Source: Limnanthes douglasii subsp. nivea (taxonomy: Eukaryota > Streptophyta > Magnoliopsida > Brassicales > Limnanthaceae). From it: a stretch of 64,000 nucleotides of DNA. The translations under genes and the position numbers were made by a program. Location of the stretch: contig JAUPFV010000003.1 in the NCBI GenBank assembly GCA_036936605.1, forward strand, positions 77,112,273 through 77,176,272, given 5' to 3'. Numbering within the stretch: the stretch's first letter is position 1; every line of letters begins with the position of its first letter. Positions 36,301 through 46,139 of the stretch are shown piece by piece. Under the pieces are notes generated by a model. It did no database searches. It was not told where the DNA came from and saw only the letters and a list, made by a program, of their open reading frames with translations.

Positions 36301-38050
36301 CAGCGGCTTCTGCTCGAACTTTTAACTCCTGCATTTCGTGAAAATCATCCTCGACTTTTACAATATGAACTGCTGCACCATACAAGATATAGCCGACAAG
36401 TAAAAAGATCACAAAGAACAAGAACGTAGTAGTGAGTGCTGTCCATGACGTCGGTGCCTTCTTATGATATCTACAGAGTTCATAAGAATAGAAACAAAAG
36501 CATTAGAACCAAACCATCAGGATATACAGAAAGAAATAGGAATTACAATATAACATATTACTCTTTTTACCTGCATACCATCTTATGCTTCCTAAAAGCA
36601 TCTCCAAAGTCGAGCTTGCTCTCGTGTAAAAGAGACATATCACTATCTTGATTTTGGAGACCATACATGATCAACGGATCCGATAAGTTTGTGACATCAT
36701 ACACATTCACTAGAATTGCTTGATTTCCAGCAAGCTGCCCGAGTAGATTTTCGACTAGGGACTCGACATCAAAAGCTCCACCGACATATCTAAAAACATT
36801 CCTCAGAAAATTAAAACTGTCATCAACAAGTATAGTGGGATATATGGACAGAAAGACGGAGTAAAAGTTACCCTGCAGTTGCTTCAATCCGGTCTCTAAC
36901 AGTCGGGTTGGAATTGAGCTTGGATTTGTATACAGGAAATGTCAATACAACACCAAGATGATGAGAACCAAGCAACTTAAACGGACTCGTTAATACAGCT
37001 TTTCCAGTCGCCCTAGCCCGAAATATGTTTTCCCTGTCCTCCTAAAGCAGAAAACGAAACACAAAGATTACAGTATTATTAATGATGCATCATAAATCAT
37101 TTTATAAATCGCGAATAGATATATATTATACCTCTCCGGACATCATATCAAGCGATTTAAGGTACGAAACACTTTGCTGAGAAAATATAACCGGGGCGTA
37201 TTCGTCTCGGACAGGTGAAGGTTCTCGCTTCTCCATGGTCTTAATAGTCCAACTATGTTGCCTCTCGAATGTCTCCCTCTCTGAATTATCCACCCTTTGT
37301 GCATAGGCCACCCCACTTAATAAGGGCCGCTCAAAAGCTGTTCTTGCAGTGTATTCAGCAAAAGTTTCCTGCATTTTTTCAACAATCACTTTTCTTAGCC
37401 AGACCATTCAAAGCCTCAATTCCTTTTTATTTCCTAAAGTTTCCCCATGCCATAAAAGGTGAACTCAATGAAAAGCTGTTATAACAAATTTAATGCAAGA
37501 TTAAAAGTCTACAACTATACTTTCTTCTTGTCAATGTTTTTTCTTATATTTTCCTATAAACCAAACCATAGCTTAAAAAAAGTCCAACTTTCCAAAATTA
37601 CTCAAAGAATTTACCATAACAATCAAAACCCTGAAAACAAAATAGAAACTTAGCAACATACTCAAAAAAAGAAAAAAAGAACCAAACCTGATCAATTGCA
37701 GATGGGTTTTTGTAATAATGGAAAGTAGAGACAAGAATAGCAAGGGCATGTACATGGTTGACACTAACACTAAACTGATCTTGCAACATTCTTGCTCTCT
37801 CATCACACATACTACCCAACACTTCTTTCCTCCTCACTTTGTTATCAGCATCCATTTCATTGTAAATCAATACGCTGAGAAGAGCCATTATCATAACCCA
37901 AAGAATCAAGAATTTAGGAAGCCAAGCCCTATTTGCTTGTATAAATGTGTATCCTTTTTTAGTCCCATTTTGCTCAACCACTCTCACAGCTACTGAATGG
38001 TGATGGTGGTAGCTTTGTCTCTGATGCATCTTTTTAAATTCAAACCCCAT
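33340..38050 (-). CDS. AHK4: Cytokinin receptor histidine kinase (AHK4/CRE1/WOL type)
   Basis: There are eleven exons on the minus strand: 38050-37688, 37368-37132, 37041-36872, 36789-36571, 36470-36284, 35942-35891, 35798-35569, 35391-35293, 34951-34245, 34159-33653 and 33568-33340. All are joined by GT-AG and total 999 residues. The layout is TM1 at about 46-63, a CHASE ligand domain facing the ER lumen or apoplast (about 110-315), TM2 at about 343-366, HisKA with phospho-His399 in ATVSHEIRTPMNG, an ATPase with Asn512 and the DTGIGIP box at 614, a pseudo-receiver, and a receiver with Asp871/Asp872 and phospho-Asp916 in FMDIQMPEMDG. The shared HSVAV, SWDSFKH and NPSAIDQETFAEYTARTAF motifs put it nearer AHK4 than AHK2/3. 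It senses cytokinin and passes phosphate to HPt proteins and type-B regulators. The start is the first ATG of the frame, and a longer N-terminus as in Arabidopsis is not seen. It appears intact. Confidence 0.95.
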
Positions 38051-39320
38051 CAAAACAACACGAACCAGAAATAAAACTTCAAAATTCTAGGCTCCCTTTT
38101 TCTTTCTTTCAGACCACAAACTTCATTTCTGACCAAAACCCAAGAAACTTTCTCTAAGTACTGCCAGTTTCATTTGAAAATGTAGTAAGACTCCACCTTT
38201 TTTGCTACGTCCAAAATGAAATGACCATTAAGTGCAGATTTATGTGATTTGTAGGAAAGACAGAAATGGAGTACTAACTTTAGCTAGATAGAGAGACCCA
38301 TGATTTGTTTTTTCAAATCAACCTCCCCAAGACAAGCATGGCTCTTAAAAGATGGAATTAGCACAAACTCCAAAGATCTCTCTGATAAGAAAGGTTTTTA
38401 ACTTAAACTTTTACAGAAACCAAAACACTAATCATTTTTATCTCCAAGCGTGGAGCTGCTTTATTTCAAGCAACAAGAAGACAAGTTTTTGAACCAAGTA
38501 AACAAACAGCAGATGGTAGTAGTACCTAGAGAGATAAAGAGAGAAAAATTTCAGCCAAAGAGAGAAAAGGTGAAACAATGTCTAAAACTCTGAAATCTAG
38601 AATGGCCTATTAATTTTTTGATTTAAATTAGTGAAATCGAAAGATAAAAAATCATCATAATTTAAACCCAAATCATTTACAAATTTTTTAAAAAGGTTTT
38701 TTTTTTTTAATATTTATTTTTCTGGTCATTTTTGGGAATAGTATTTAGTAGTAGTAGTTGAGACACTTTTGATATGAAGAATAGAAAAAGTAGTAGTACG
38801 ATATGATATATTAATGTTTGATTTGCATTTTTAAAGTAAAACCGAATCGGATTTTTAAGACTTTTACAGATATGGTGCTGTCTTTTTCCGGGACAAAACC
38901 CATAAACTAACACTTTCTCTCTCTCCATTACAAACATTTTTATTTCTTTCTCTCTCTGGATTCAACGAGCACTTTATCTGTATTCAACTTCTTGTGTTGA
39001 GTTCTTGCTATTATTATTGGTTGGTGTATATTTTTCCTCATAGGGTATATGCCCCAAACTATTGTTTCGCCTCGTTTAGAATTGATTTCTTTATAAAATA
39101 TTCACCTTTTGTAGGCACTTTTTCTAATATTTGCTCAGTCTTTATCTTTTTATATAAAGTCTGCCTATATATTTATTAGAAAATGACCAACTTCGGCCAG
39201 TATTGATTCTCAATTTTAAAAATTTAGTATAGTACATTGTAATTTGAGTACATAAACCTCTGCTCGAGAAAAAAAAAATAGAATACATTAAAAATCTGAA
39301 TTCAATAATAATTGTTCCTA
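38051..39320. promoter_or_regulatory. Upstream region of the cytokinin receptor gene
   Basis: About 1.2 kb lies between the receptor start and the SINE. It contains CT/GA-rich tracts (about 38525-38570 and 38910-38960) of the kind found in plant 5' leaders. No individual site can be supported. Confidence 0.35.
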
Positions 39321-39322
39321 AA

Positions 39323-39532
39323 GGGTAGCCGAGTTGGTTTAGGGTAGCCGAGTTGGTTCAGTGAGCAATGCTTGTGATCAAAAGTTATGAGTTCGAGTCT
39401 CTTTGTCATTTTGTGTGGTTTACGGCGTTGGTTTGCAGGCTATTACCTCAGACCGAGGGTTTACCCTGTACGCACTCGTTGCATTCTAAGTAGCGGCTGC
39501 CGGTTCCTTCCGAAAAAAAGAAAATAATAATA
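39323..39532 (+). mobile_element. tRNA-derived SINE (Au-like)
   Basis: It has pol III promoter boxes: A box TAGCCGAGTTGG at 39345-39356, with a duplicated copy at 39326-39337, and B box GTTCGAGTCT at 39391-39400. A body with CTCAGACCGAGGGTTTACCC and TAGCGGCTGCCGGTTCC resembles plant Au-type SINEs. It ends in an A-rich tail (GAAAAAAAGAAAATAATAATA). The MULE at 39533 is inserted directly in or after this tail. Confidence 0.75.
39524..39532. repeat. 9-bp target-site duplication, left copy (ATAATAATA)
   Basis: It is an exact match to 46253-46261 after the right end. The sequence is simple, so some of the match could be chance, but 9 bp is the MULE standard. Confidence 0.75.
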
Positions 39533-39660
39533 GGGTCAAGCTATATATACCCAATTCAGATTTAAGTATACCCAATTTTGAGTATACCCAAAGGTGATCT
39601 AAGTATACCCATTTTTTTCCAAAAAAAATCTTTTTGTGGGTATATAAGCCATTTTTTTTA
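39533..39660. repeat. Left terminal inverted repeat and 'TATACCC' subterminal repeats
   Basis: Four diverged copies of TAAGTATACCCA or similar lie in the first 90 bp. The first 47 bp match the right end (46252 leftward) with few differences. The same end is found at 9398. Confidence 0.85.
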
Positions 39661-39818
39661 CTCACTTCATCCACACCATTTTAAACTTCACTTTCTCTCA
39701 CTTCACTCACATCTCTCACTTCTCTCTAAAATCTCACTCAAACACTCTCACTTCTCTCTCAAATTTTCCGGCGAGCCACCACCACCACCAACACTCTTCC
39801 TCCTTCTCCTCCTTCATC

Positions 39819-42193
39819 ATGGTCAAGAACAAAAACCCCCACCGCCACCTACGTAAGTTCCTAAACTAAATTTGTTTCTTAATTTTGTTAGATTTAGGTA
39901 TGAATTTTAGATTTGCGTTAGATTTAGGGTTGGATTTAGGGTTTAGGTTAGAATTATGGAGTAAATTTTGGAAAAATTGTAGGATTTATGGGCCATTTTC
40001 CAGCCAACTTGCCGGCTGGAAAATGGCCGGCAAAGTGCACCGGTGGTGCACCTTGGGCAGCACCATCGGTGCGAGTAGGTGTGCCGCTCGGTATACCTGC
40101 TGTGTGCCGAGCGGCACTAGCCCCCGTGCCGCTCGGTTCGCCTTGTTGCGTACCTATGGTGCGCTGCTTGTTTTTAAAAAAAATACCCAAATTGTGTTTC
40201 AAAGGTTTTACTTTTGCATTTTAAAATAAAAAAATCAAATTTATAATAAATTACTTTATAAAGTTAGCTCGGTTGCGTATTAGAGTGTTGATGATTTTAA
40301 TTTTGTGGGTTACCTTGTATGTTACTGTTATTAATTTCGTGCTTTGTTTTGTATTTTTGTAGGTCAGACGCGGTTGAGGAGCGACGTCTTCCTCGATCCA
40401 GGGCGTATCCCCCTGGGTCACGTCTGCCACCGCCGGGGAAGAGTATTAAGACTGTACAGGCCGTTGAGGATGAGCGGGTCCGCGATGCCAAGCGCGGACG
40501 AGATTTACCTGAGGACCCTGAGACTATTCGTCTTAGGGAGGAGGAGGAAAGGATACGGAGTGATCGGTCTTTGCGCCGAATCAAGCATGACAAAAGGAAG
40601 GAAAAAGCCACAGAGACTGCGGACATTGATATCAGAGGTGGAGGCTCCTCACGACGAGAGACGTCGTCAGCACATCGATCACCTCCTCTCACTACTAGTG
40701 ATCCACCACCTCCCTCTCCTGCTCGCAGAGCTCCGTCCCCTACGCATACTAGTACACATCCACCACCTGTTAGTGACAGGGTGGATGCCACTGGGGACCC
40801 TGAGCAGGACACCATCGATGAGGAGCATATCGATGCTATCCACACTGAGGAGCAGCGGAAGACGTTTGCATTTCTCAAATGCAACAAGATACCTCTGTTT
40901 CCCGACTACAAAGAGCATGAGGCGTACCACGTCTTCATAGGACAGGTAAGTACCTAACTATTAAACGTTTATTCTAAAGTTTTACTATTATTATGTTCTG
41001 ACTTAGTTTTTTATTTATAGGGTCGCACTACACTAGGCATACAGTCACATTATAATGTGCTTCGTATGTGGGACCTCAGTGCTCAGCCAGATGTGCAACT
41101 ATTTTTAGCACGGACTCCTTTCGGTCCTCTTATAGCCCACCTGCCTCAGTACTTCACACACTCCGTGCTTGATGAGGTTTTTGTTGAGCGTTGGCATCAG
41201 GAGACCAACACGTTCCATTTCTCATTTGGGGAGATGACGATTACGCTCGACGATGTCAGCTGCATTACAGGTCTCCCTGTAGTTGGTCGGACCCTGGATG
41301 TAGTCACGGCTCCACGTGATGAGGCATACAACTACTATGCTAGTACGTTAGGTCTGACAGTGGATGAGGTCCGCGCAGAGATACAGTCCACCAGAGGCGT
41401 TGGCTTCAAGATCAAGTGGCTGCGGGAGACTTTTACTAGGGGTCGCTACGTTGAGGAGACTGATGCTGAGACTATCCGCCAAGTATCACGAGCATACCTT
41501 ATGTTCTTATTTGGTTGCACTATTTTTGCGGATACTAGTCAGAAAAGCGTCAAGGCTGACTACTTGTACGGGTTAGCGAATATGGATTCTGGGTTGTGGG
41601 ACATCGCATGGGGTACGAGTGCATTGGCATTCCTTTTCCGTGGTTTGGGTGATGCTTCGAAAGCATCGAAGCATAACCTTTACAGATTTGTAGTTATGCT
41701 CGATTGCTGGATTTACGACCACTTCCCCGCGTTTAGGGCCTCAGAGAATGCTGACCACGTAGCGAGGCAGCCTAGGATTGTGAAGTGGCTACCGAAGCGG
41801 ATTGTTGGGCAAAACATCCGCCCCAAATCGGTTGTCCGTACTCTCCTTGCTGATCAGAAGGAGGCAGATGTAAGTTTTTAAATTTTATATGGCATGAACA
41901 TTTTGATATTAAGTTTTAGGATTTTAAAATAGTCTAATTGTTTTACTGTTTTGGAACAGGTGATATTTGAGCCATACCAGGACATTAGAGTCCAGTTCCC
42001 CGTGCAGGAGATCCGCACCATCGTTTATCCTTTGCGGATGATGAGCACAGTCGAGGGCTACAAGCCTGATCGGGTTATGCGCCAGTTTGGACGGGTTCAA
42101 GATGAGCCCGAACTCCCACTTGTACTACGACCGGGTTACATGAAAGGAGATTTAGCAAGGTACAGGTGGCGAGAGAGCGCATGGCTAGATTAG
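39819..42193 (+). CDS. Plant mobile domain (PMD) protein of the MULE
   Basis: The proposed exons are 39819-39852 (MVKNKNPHRHL), 40368-40945, 41021-41869 and 41960-42193, all with GT-AG borders and in frame, giving about 564 residues. After a basic, Pro/Ser-rich N-terminus, the PMD (Pfam 'aminotransferase-like, plant mobile domain') covers exon 3, with TNTFHFSFGEMTITLDDVSC, ITGLPVVGRTLD and GTSALAFLFRGLG. PMDs occur in the host proteins MAIN and MAIL1 and in transposons. Their biochemical role is unresolved, and no catalytic residues can be assigned. A TAG at 42191 ends the frame, but it stays open and protein-like (TYWRYLAEYGWHTI) to 42478, so this is probably a premature stop. Intron 1 holds array B. 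The exon 1 junction is the least certain. Confidence 0.75.
39991..40027. repeat. Hairpin preceding array B
   Basis: GGCCATTTTCCAGCC and its exact reverse complement GGCTGGAAAATGGCC form a perfect 15-bp stem around 7 bases, inside intron 1 of the PMD gene. Confidence 0.9.
40037..40162. repeat. Palindrome array B (6 sites, 21-24-bp pitch)
   Basis: Sites start at 40037 (GCACCGGTGGTGC), 40060 (GCACCATCGGTGC), 40081, 40104 (GTGCCGAGCGGCAC), 40126 and 40150 (GTACCTATGGTGC). GTGCCGCTCGG and CCGAGCGGCAC are reverse complements. The array lies wholly within PMD intron 1 (39853-40367). Confidence 0.85.
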
Positions 42194-42478
42194 CGTCAGC
42201 ACTTGCTTTCTGAGGATCGATTGACAGTTACCATTGCCACGTATAGACAGTCTGCGACGAACACCTACTGGAGGTACCTGGCTGAGTATGGTTGGCATAC
42301 TATTACTCCACCACCACGTACCACGGACGACAGATTGCTAGACGTTGTTCGCTCGATTGTTACTATGCCTGTAAAGCGTGGGGAAGCGGGTGCGCTTAGG
42401 TGGATAGATCAAGTCCTGCAGCTCTTCTCTCCTTGGTTGTTTGTCCTCATTATCGAACTTGTTTTAGATTTGTTGTGA

Positions 42479-42815
42479 TCTTTCATTCTCATGGACTTCT
42501 TAGTTGTTTCACTATCGTATTTTGTATTATGACTTATGACATCTACTTTGTATTATGACTTATGACATCTACTATCTATTGCTTCTATTGTTTCTTTTAG
42601 ATTTCTTGTACTTAAGTTGAATTCGTTTTTTAATTGAGATTCCACAAACGAACATAAGTCGCACCATTCTTACAATCAATCCTTTATAACAATTATTTAA
42701 CAATGTTCATCACCCGTTAGACAAAAATAACACCATAACATTCACTTAAATCCATGCCCCAAGACTTACTTTTTTAAACGAAAACAAAACAATTTTCAAA
42801 AAAATACAACTTATT
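42479..42815. other. Non-coding part of the MULE after the PMD gene
   Basis: Probable 3' untranslated sequence. A short duplication, TTTGTATTATGACTTATGAC, occurs twice (about 42520 and 42549). Confidence 0.5.
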
Positions 42816-43101
42816 GCACCATTGGTACGCAGTCAGTAGTACCTATGTTGCACACTACTGCGTACCAATGGTACAACAGTGCGTGCACCATGGGTACTAA
42901 AGAAGGCGTACCCATGGTGCAGAGTACCATCGGTAAAGGGGGCATGTACCGATGGTACCACCCCCTTTTACCGATGGTACCATGCACCGGTCGGCACGTT
43001 ATGTACCGACCGGTGCATGACACCATCGGTACACCAGACTGTGCACCGTAGGTACCGTAGCCTGTGCACCATAGGTACACAGACTACAGTACCTATGGTG
43101 C
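42816..43101. repeat. Palindrome array C (14 sites, mostly 23-bp pitch)
   Basis: The 13-bp motif GYACC-NNN-GGTRC starts at 42816, 42839, 42862, 42885, 42908, 42924, 42946, 42968, 42984, 43003, 43020, 43043, 43066 and 43089. Eight of the 13 steps are exactly 23 or 22 bp. The central bases run ATT, TAT, AAT, ATG, CAT, ATC, GAT, GAT, GGTC, GACC, ATC, GTA, ATA, TAT. Complementary neighbours (ATT/AAT, ATG/CAT, ATC/GAT, GGTC/GACC, ATA/TAT) make a row of hairpins, some extended by complementary linkers. The array ends about 95 bp upstream of a TATA box. Confidence 0.9.
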
Positions 43102-43195
43102 GCAATTGAATCTTGGAATTTTTTTCCCAGTTTTTTTTCCCGCGTTTTCTGTTTTCGCGCTCTTAAATTCCCGCCAAAGTAAACTCTCATTCTTC

Positions 43196-43202
43196 TATAT
43201 AA
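43196..43202 (+). promoter_or_regulatory. TATA box of the small MULE gene
   Basis: TATATAA lies 66 bp before the ATG at 43268 and directly downstream of array C. Confidence 0.6.
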
Positions 43203-43267
43203 GGAAGTCTACCTTACAACACCAAACACACAAAACTCTCCTTCTAACATAGTTGAAATCTTTCTTA

Positions 43268-43657
43268 ATGGGTTGGAGTGTGTTTGATGATGCTCATCTG
43301 CTCAAGGCTGCTAAAGCTGTGAAGTTCAAACGGTCGGACGATAATGTTGATGAGTTCTTTGTTGAAGTTTTGTGTATGATGTATAACATGTACGACGAAA
43401 TGTCTACGTCTAGACAAATGCCTCGATCTCGAACTCGTGAGGAGGTAGCCACAAGGTACAAGTCTATAACTAGTGGACCGATGTTCTTGGTGTTTAACGA
43501 GCCCCCAGAAGTTAGCAATGAAGCATTCGACTCATTCGGTTTAATGATCACAGACTATTTATCTTTGGAAATGACACAATACGTTCATTCTCAAATTGCC
43601 ATGAAGGAGGAAACAATGCGTATTCTCAGCGACAATGGAGGCTACGATTTTTACTAA
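43268..43657 (+). CDS. Small accessory protein of the MULE, function unknown
   Basis: This 129-residue frame starts MGWSVFDDAHLLKAAKAVKF and ends SDNGGYDFY. The start is the first ATG after the TATA box. It looks like a real soluble protein: mixed composition, an acidic C-terminal half and a predicted helical stretch MTQYVHSQIAMKEETMRIL. I see no recognisable domain or membrane segment. It lies between two transposon genes with its own promoter signal, so it is probably a product of the element, perhaps analogous in position to the second protein of autonomous Mutator elements. That is only an analogy. A shadow frame exists on the opposite strand. Confidence 0.6.
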   Translation: MGWSVFDDAHLLKAAKAVKFKRSDDNVDEFFVEVLCMMYNMYDEMSTSRQMPRSRTREEVATRYKSITSGPMFLVFNEPPEVSNEAFDSFGLMITDYLSLEMTQYVHSQIAMKEETMRILSDNGGYDFY

Positions 43658-43932
43658 TTGTATTCTCAATCCCAAGTTATGTACTAATGTTTATGCGATG
43701 TTGTTGTTGCTTGTTTGCGATGTTTGATATTTAGTTATGAAATGATTATTGGCGTATCGTTATAAGTTGGGAAATTTCATGAATTACTGCAATAAAAAGG
43801 AAGGACCAAAACGATGTAGTAAAACAAACAAAGTTCTAAACAACATAAATCCGTCCAAAAGACATAAAGCGACCAAAAGACACAAATGAGTTCGAAACAT
43901 TAACATAAACCCGACCAAAACACATAAACCTA
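43658..43932. other. Short spacer between tail-to-tail MULE genes
   Basis: It contains the 3' ends of the small gene and of the transposase gene. A repeated ACATAAA...CCRAAA motif is present at 43845-43925. Confidence 0.5.
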
Positions 43933-45934
43933 CTAAACAAATTCGTCAAGATTAGTTACTTCTGGGAATGAACAAACTGGCTTTCTCCCTTCGAGTTCAG
44001 TGTATTTCTTGCAGCGACCAACTATTGGTAGCTCCCAATTCGTAGCCTCTTCACTCTTCAACTTCTGCCACGTAGGATGTATGCGTGCGCAAGGGCAAAG
44101 GGGATTGATTGATAGCTGTTTAATACTACTTAAATTAGAACCAATAATTGAGTAATATAATGGTGAGAAAAACATAACCATATATCGAATGACTTACATT
44201 GACAAGAGGGTAATCTTTGTACTCCAATAGCATGTCCCGTCGGGCGCGATCGAATTCAATCTCTGATTCTGCATACGCAATCTTCTTCCAAGCAGTAACA
44301 AATTTGCTATGATCACTTTTCTCGAGGAAGTGTTTTCTTGTTTGCCCTTGAACATTTTGATTTATGTGCCAGCGACATAACATATGCGTTGTCTCTGGGA
44401 ATACCACTTCTATGGCGTTCATCAATGCTAAATCTCTGTCGGTTAGGATGACCCGAGGTTCTTGAATTCCGTGAACAGAAATCAACGACTTTAAACACTC
44501 TAACACCCATTTGAAGTTGTTTAACTTATCACCGGACATGAAGGCAAATGCCGCACAGAAAGTCAATCTGGTACACGCCACACCCACTATCTCGAACAAT
44601 GGCATACCATATCGTATGAATTTATATGTACTATCCATAATCAAAACTGTCGGAAATGTCCGCAAAAGGTCAACACTGACAGGATGGGCAAAAAAAAAAT
44701 CTGTAATGATTTGTCCATCGTCTTCACCAGATTTATGCCATTCATAATAATTTTGTGACTTAAGCTCACCCAACAAGAATTGAAGTTGTGACCTACCCGC
44801 CTTCTTTAAAACCCGACTTTTCTGCCGTGCATTGTAGATCGTCCGCATGGTAGAAACATTATCTTTGTTCAATTTCTTGACACCATTCAGTATATCTCTG
44901 GGGTTAGTACCAATGAAGGTCGCTCGTTCAACATATTCCATCTTTTCATCATTCAAACGGCTAGCAGAAGAATGACCATCTAGATGTATAGAAGTCTCAT
45001 GGTTATGAATACCACATTTCACTTCTAACTTCCATTGATCTGGTTCAACCATTGACCCGAGAAGCTGAAATAGGCAGTCAATCTTTTTCGTTCCTGTAGG
45101 CTTCTGTTTACGGTCTTTTTCTGCAACCCTTGGAGTATATTCCCCCCCCCCCCTCTCACACTGGAAATAAACTCTCGGATTTTTTCTGCTGTTTACTTTG
45201 TCGCGCCGACTTATGTTGATAACCATACCATAGAGTTTTCCTATCTTCGTAACCCATTTCACCAACGCGTCGTGTGTGTAGAAATTGGTAGTGAAGAACA
45301 AATAACTGTAATCAGTAACGGAAGGTGCCTCAGTCCCACTAGCAACATCCGTCCCCTGTTACACAACAAAAAACCACAATAAACATTCAGGAATAGTTAA
45401 AAACATAAAAAAACCTTGATTTTTTTCGAAAAACATGCGCGAATCCAGGGTTAAGAGGCCTAAAACTGGTGGTTCTAGGCCTCAGAACCGGCCGGACACG
45501 ACCATAAGCACCACTGGTGCTGAGGCCATGAACCGGTGGTGCTGGGGCCTCAGAACCGAGCGGACTGAGGCCCCTGCACCACCGGTTCATGGCCTCAGCA
45601 CCGGTGGTGCTAAGGCTATGGGACCGACTGGCTGGTGGCCAATGCACCATCGGTTCCAGGCCATGGAACCGATGGTGCGTAGGTGACGCACGGCCGGTTC
45701 AACGACCAAGAACCAGTCGTGCGTCACCTACGCACCACCGGTTCCATGGCTTGGAACCAATGGTGCATGGGCCACCGGTGAGGTTTTTACCTTCTCCGGC
45801 GATGGTGGTGGCTGCTCCGGCGACGATGCCTGCTTCTCCGGCGACTCCAACTCTTTTTCCGGCAAAATTTCATGATCCCTTTTTTCCGGCGACATCAACT
45901 CCTCCACATTGATCCCTAGTTCTGCTTCGATCAT
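43933..45934 (-). CDS. MULE transposase (DDE, FAR1-like), three exons
   Basis: Exons 45934-45791, 45355-44198 and 44064-43933 join in frame to about 477 residues with no stop. Exon 1 encodes a Glu/Pro-rich tail (SPEKRDHEILPEKELESPEK). Exon 2 begins with a zinc-binding DNA-binding region of the FAR1/WRKY-GCM1 sort (YFQCERG, later VKCGIHNHETSIHLDG). The MULE transposase core follows: first Asp in TVLIMDSTYKFIRYG, second Asp in RVILTDRDLALMNAIEVVF with C-x2-H in MLCRWHINQNV, and a Glu candidate in AYAESEIEFDRAR. The protein lacks the long C-terminal part with a SWIM finger usual in this family, so it may be truncated at the 3' end. Intron 1 contains array D. It would bind the element ends and catalyse excision and insertion. 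Confidence 0.85.
45485..45766. repeat. Palindrome array D (13 sites, 22-23-bp pitch)
   Basis: Sites of the form GNACC-NNN-GGTNC start at 45485, 45508, 45530, 45553, 45576, 45598, 45621, 45644, 45666, 45688, 45710, 45732 and 45754. Every step is 22 or 23 bp. Examples are GCACCACTGGTGC, GCACCATCGGTTC and its partner GAACCGATGGTGC, which with their linkers give a perfect 14-bp stem and a 7-base AGGCCAT loop. GAGGCCTA/TAGGCCTC arms lie just outside the left edge. The whole array lies in intron 1 of the transposase gene (45790-45356). Confidence 0.9.
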
Positions 45935-46139
45935 GATCGATTTTGTGTTTTAGGTTGAATGTTCTTGATTTTGTTATGAAGTTTGAATTTGGTTTTAAAA
46001 TTTTTAAGAAAACTATACTATTTGGATACTAAATTCAGCAAAAAAGAATGTTTGTTTGGGTATAAATAGCGAAATAGGACTTTTGGTGAATTGGGTATAC
46101 TCAGGATACACTTAGTAGTTTTTTTTACTTAATGGCAGT

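Noticed and set aside
39340..39420. Possible tRNA gene
   Set aside because: The A and B boxes are present, but no cloverleaf with acceptor and anticodon stems forms, and a SINE body with an A-rich tail follows.
40344..40940. 198-codon frame overlapping PMD exon 2, and a 196-codon frame on the other strand
   Set aside because: They are shadows of the PMD exon. The PMD frame is the one that continues through the later introns.
42816..43101. Regular short repeats resembling a CRISPR array
   Set aside because: The organism is a plant, the repeats are only 13 bp palindromes with 3-10 bp linkers, and there are no unique spacers of CRISPR length or cas genes.
45387..45912. Open frames running through array D on both strands
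   Set aside because: Translations are repetitive by-products of the palindromes. On the minus strand a splice donor separates the true exon 1 from the array.
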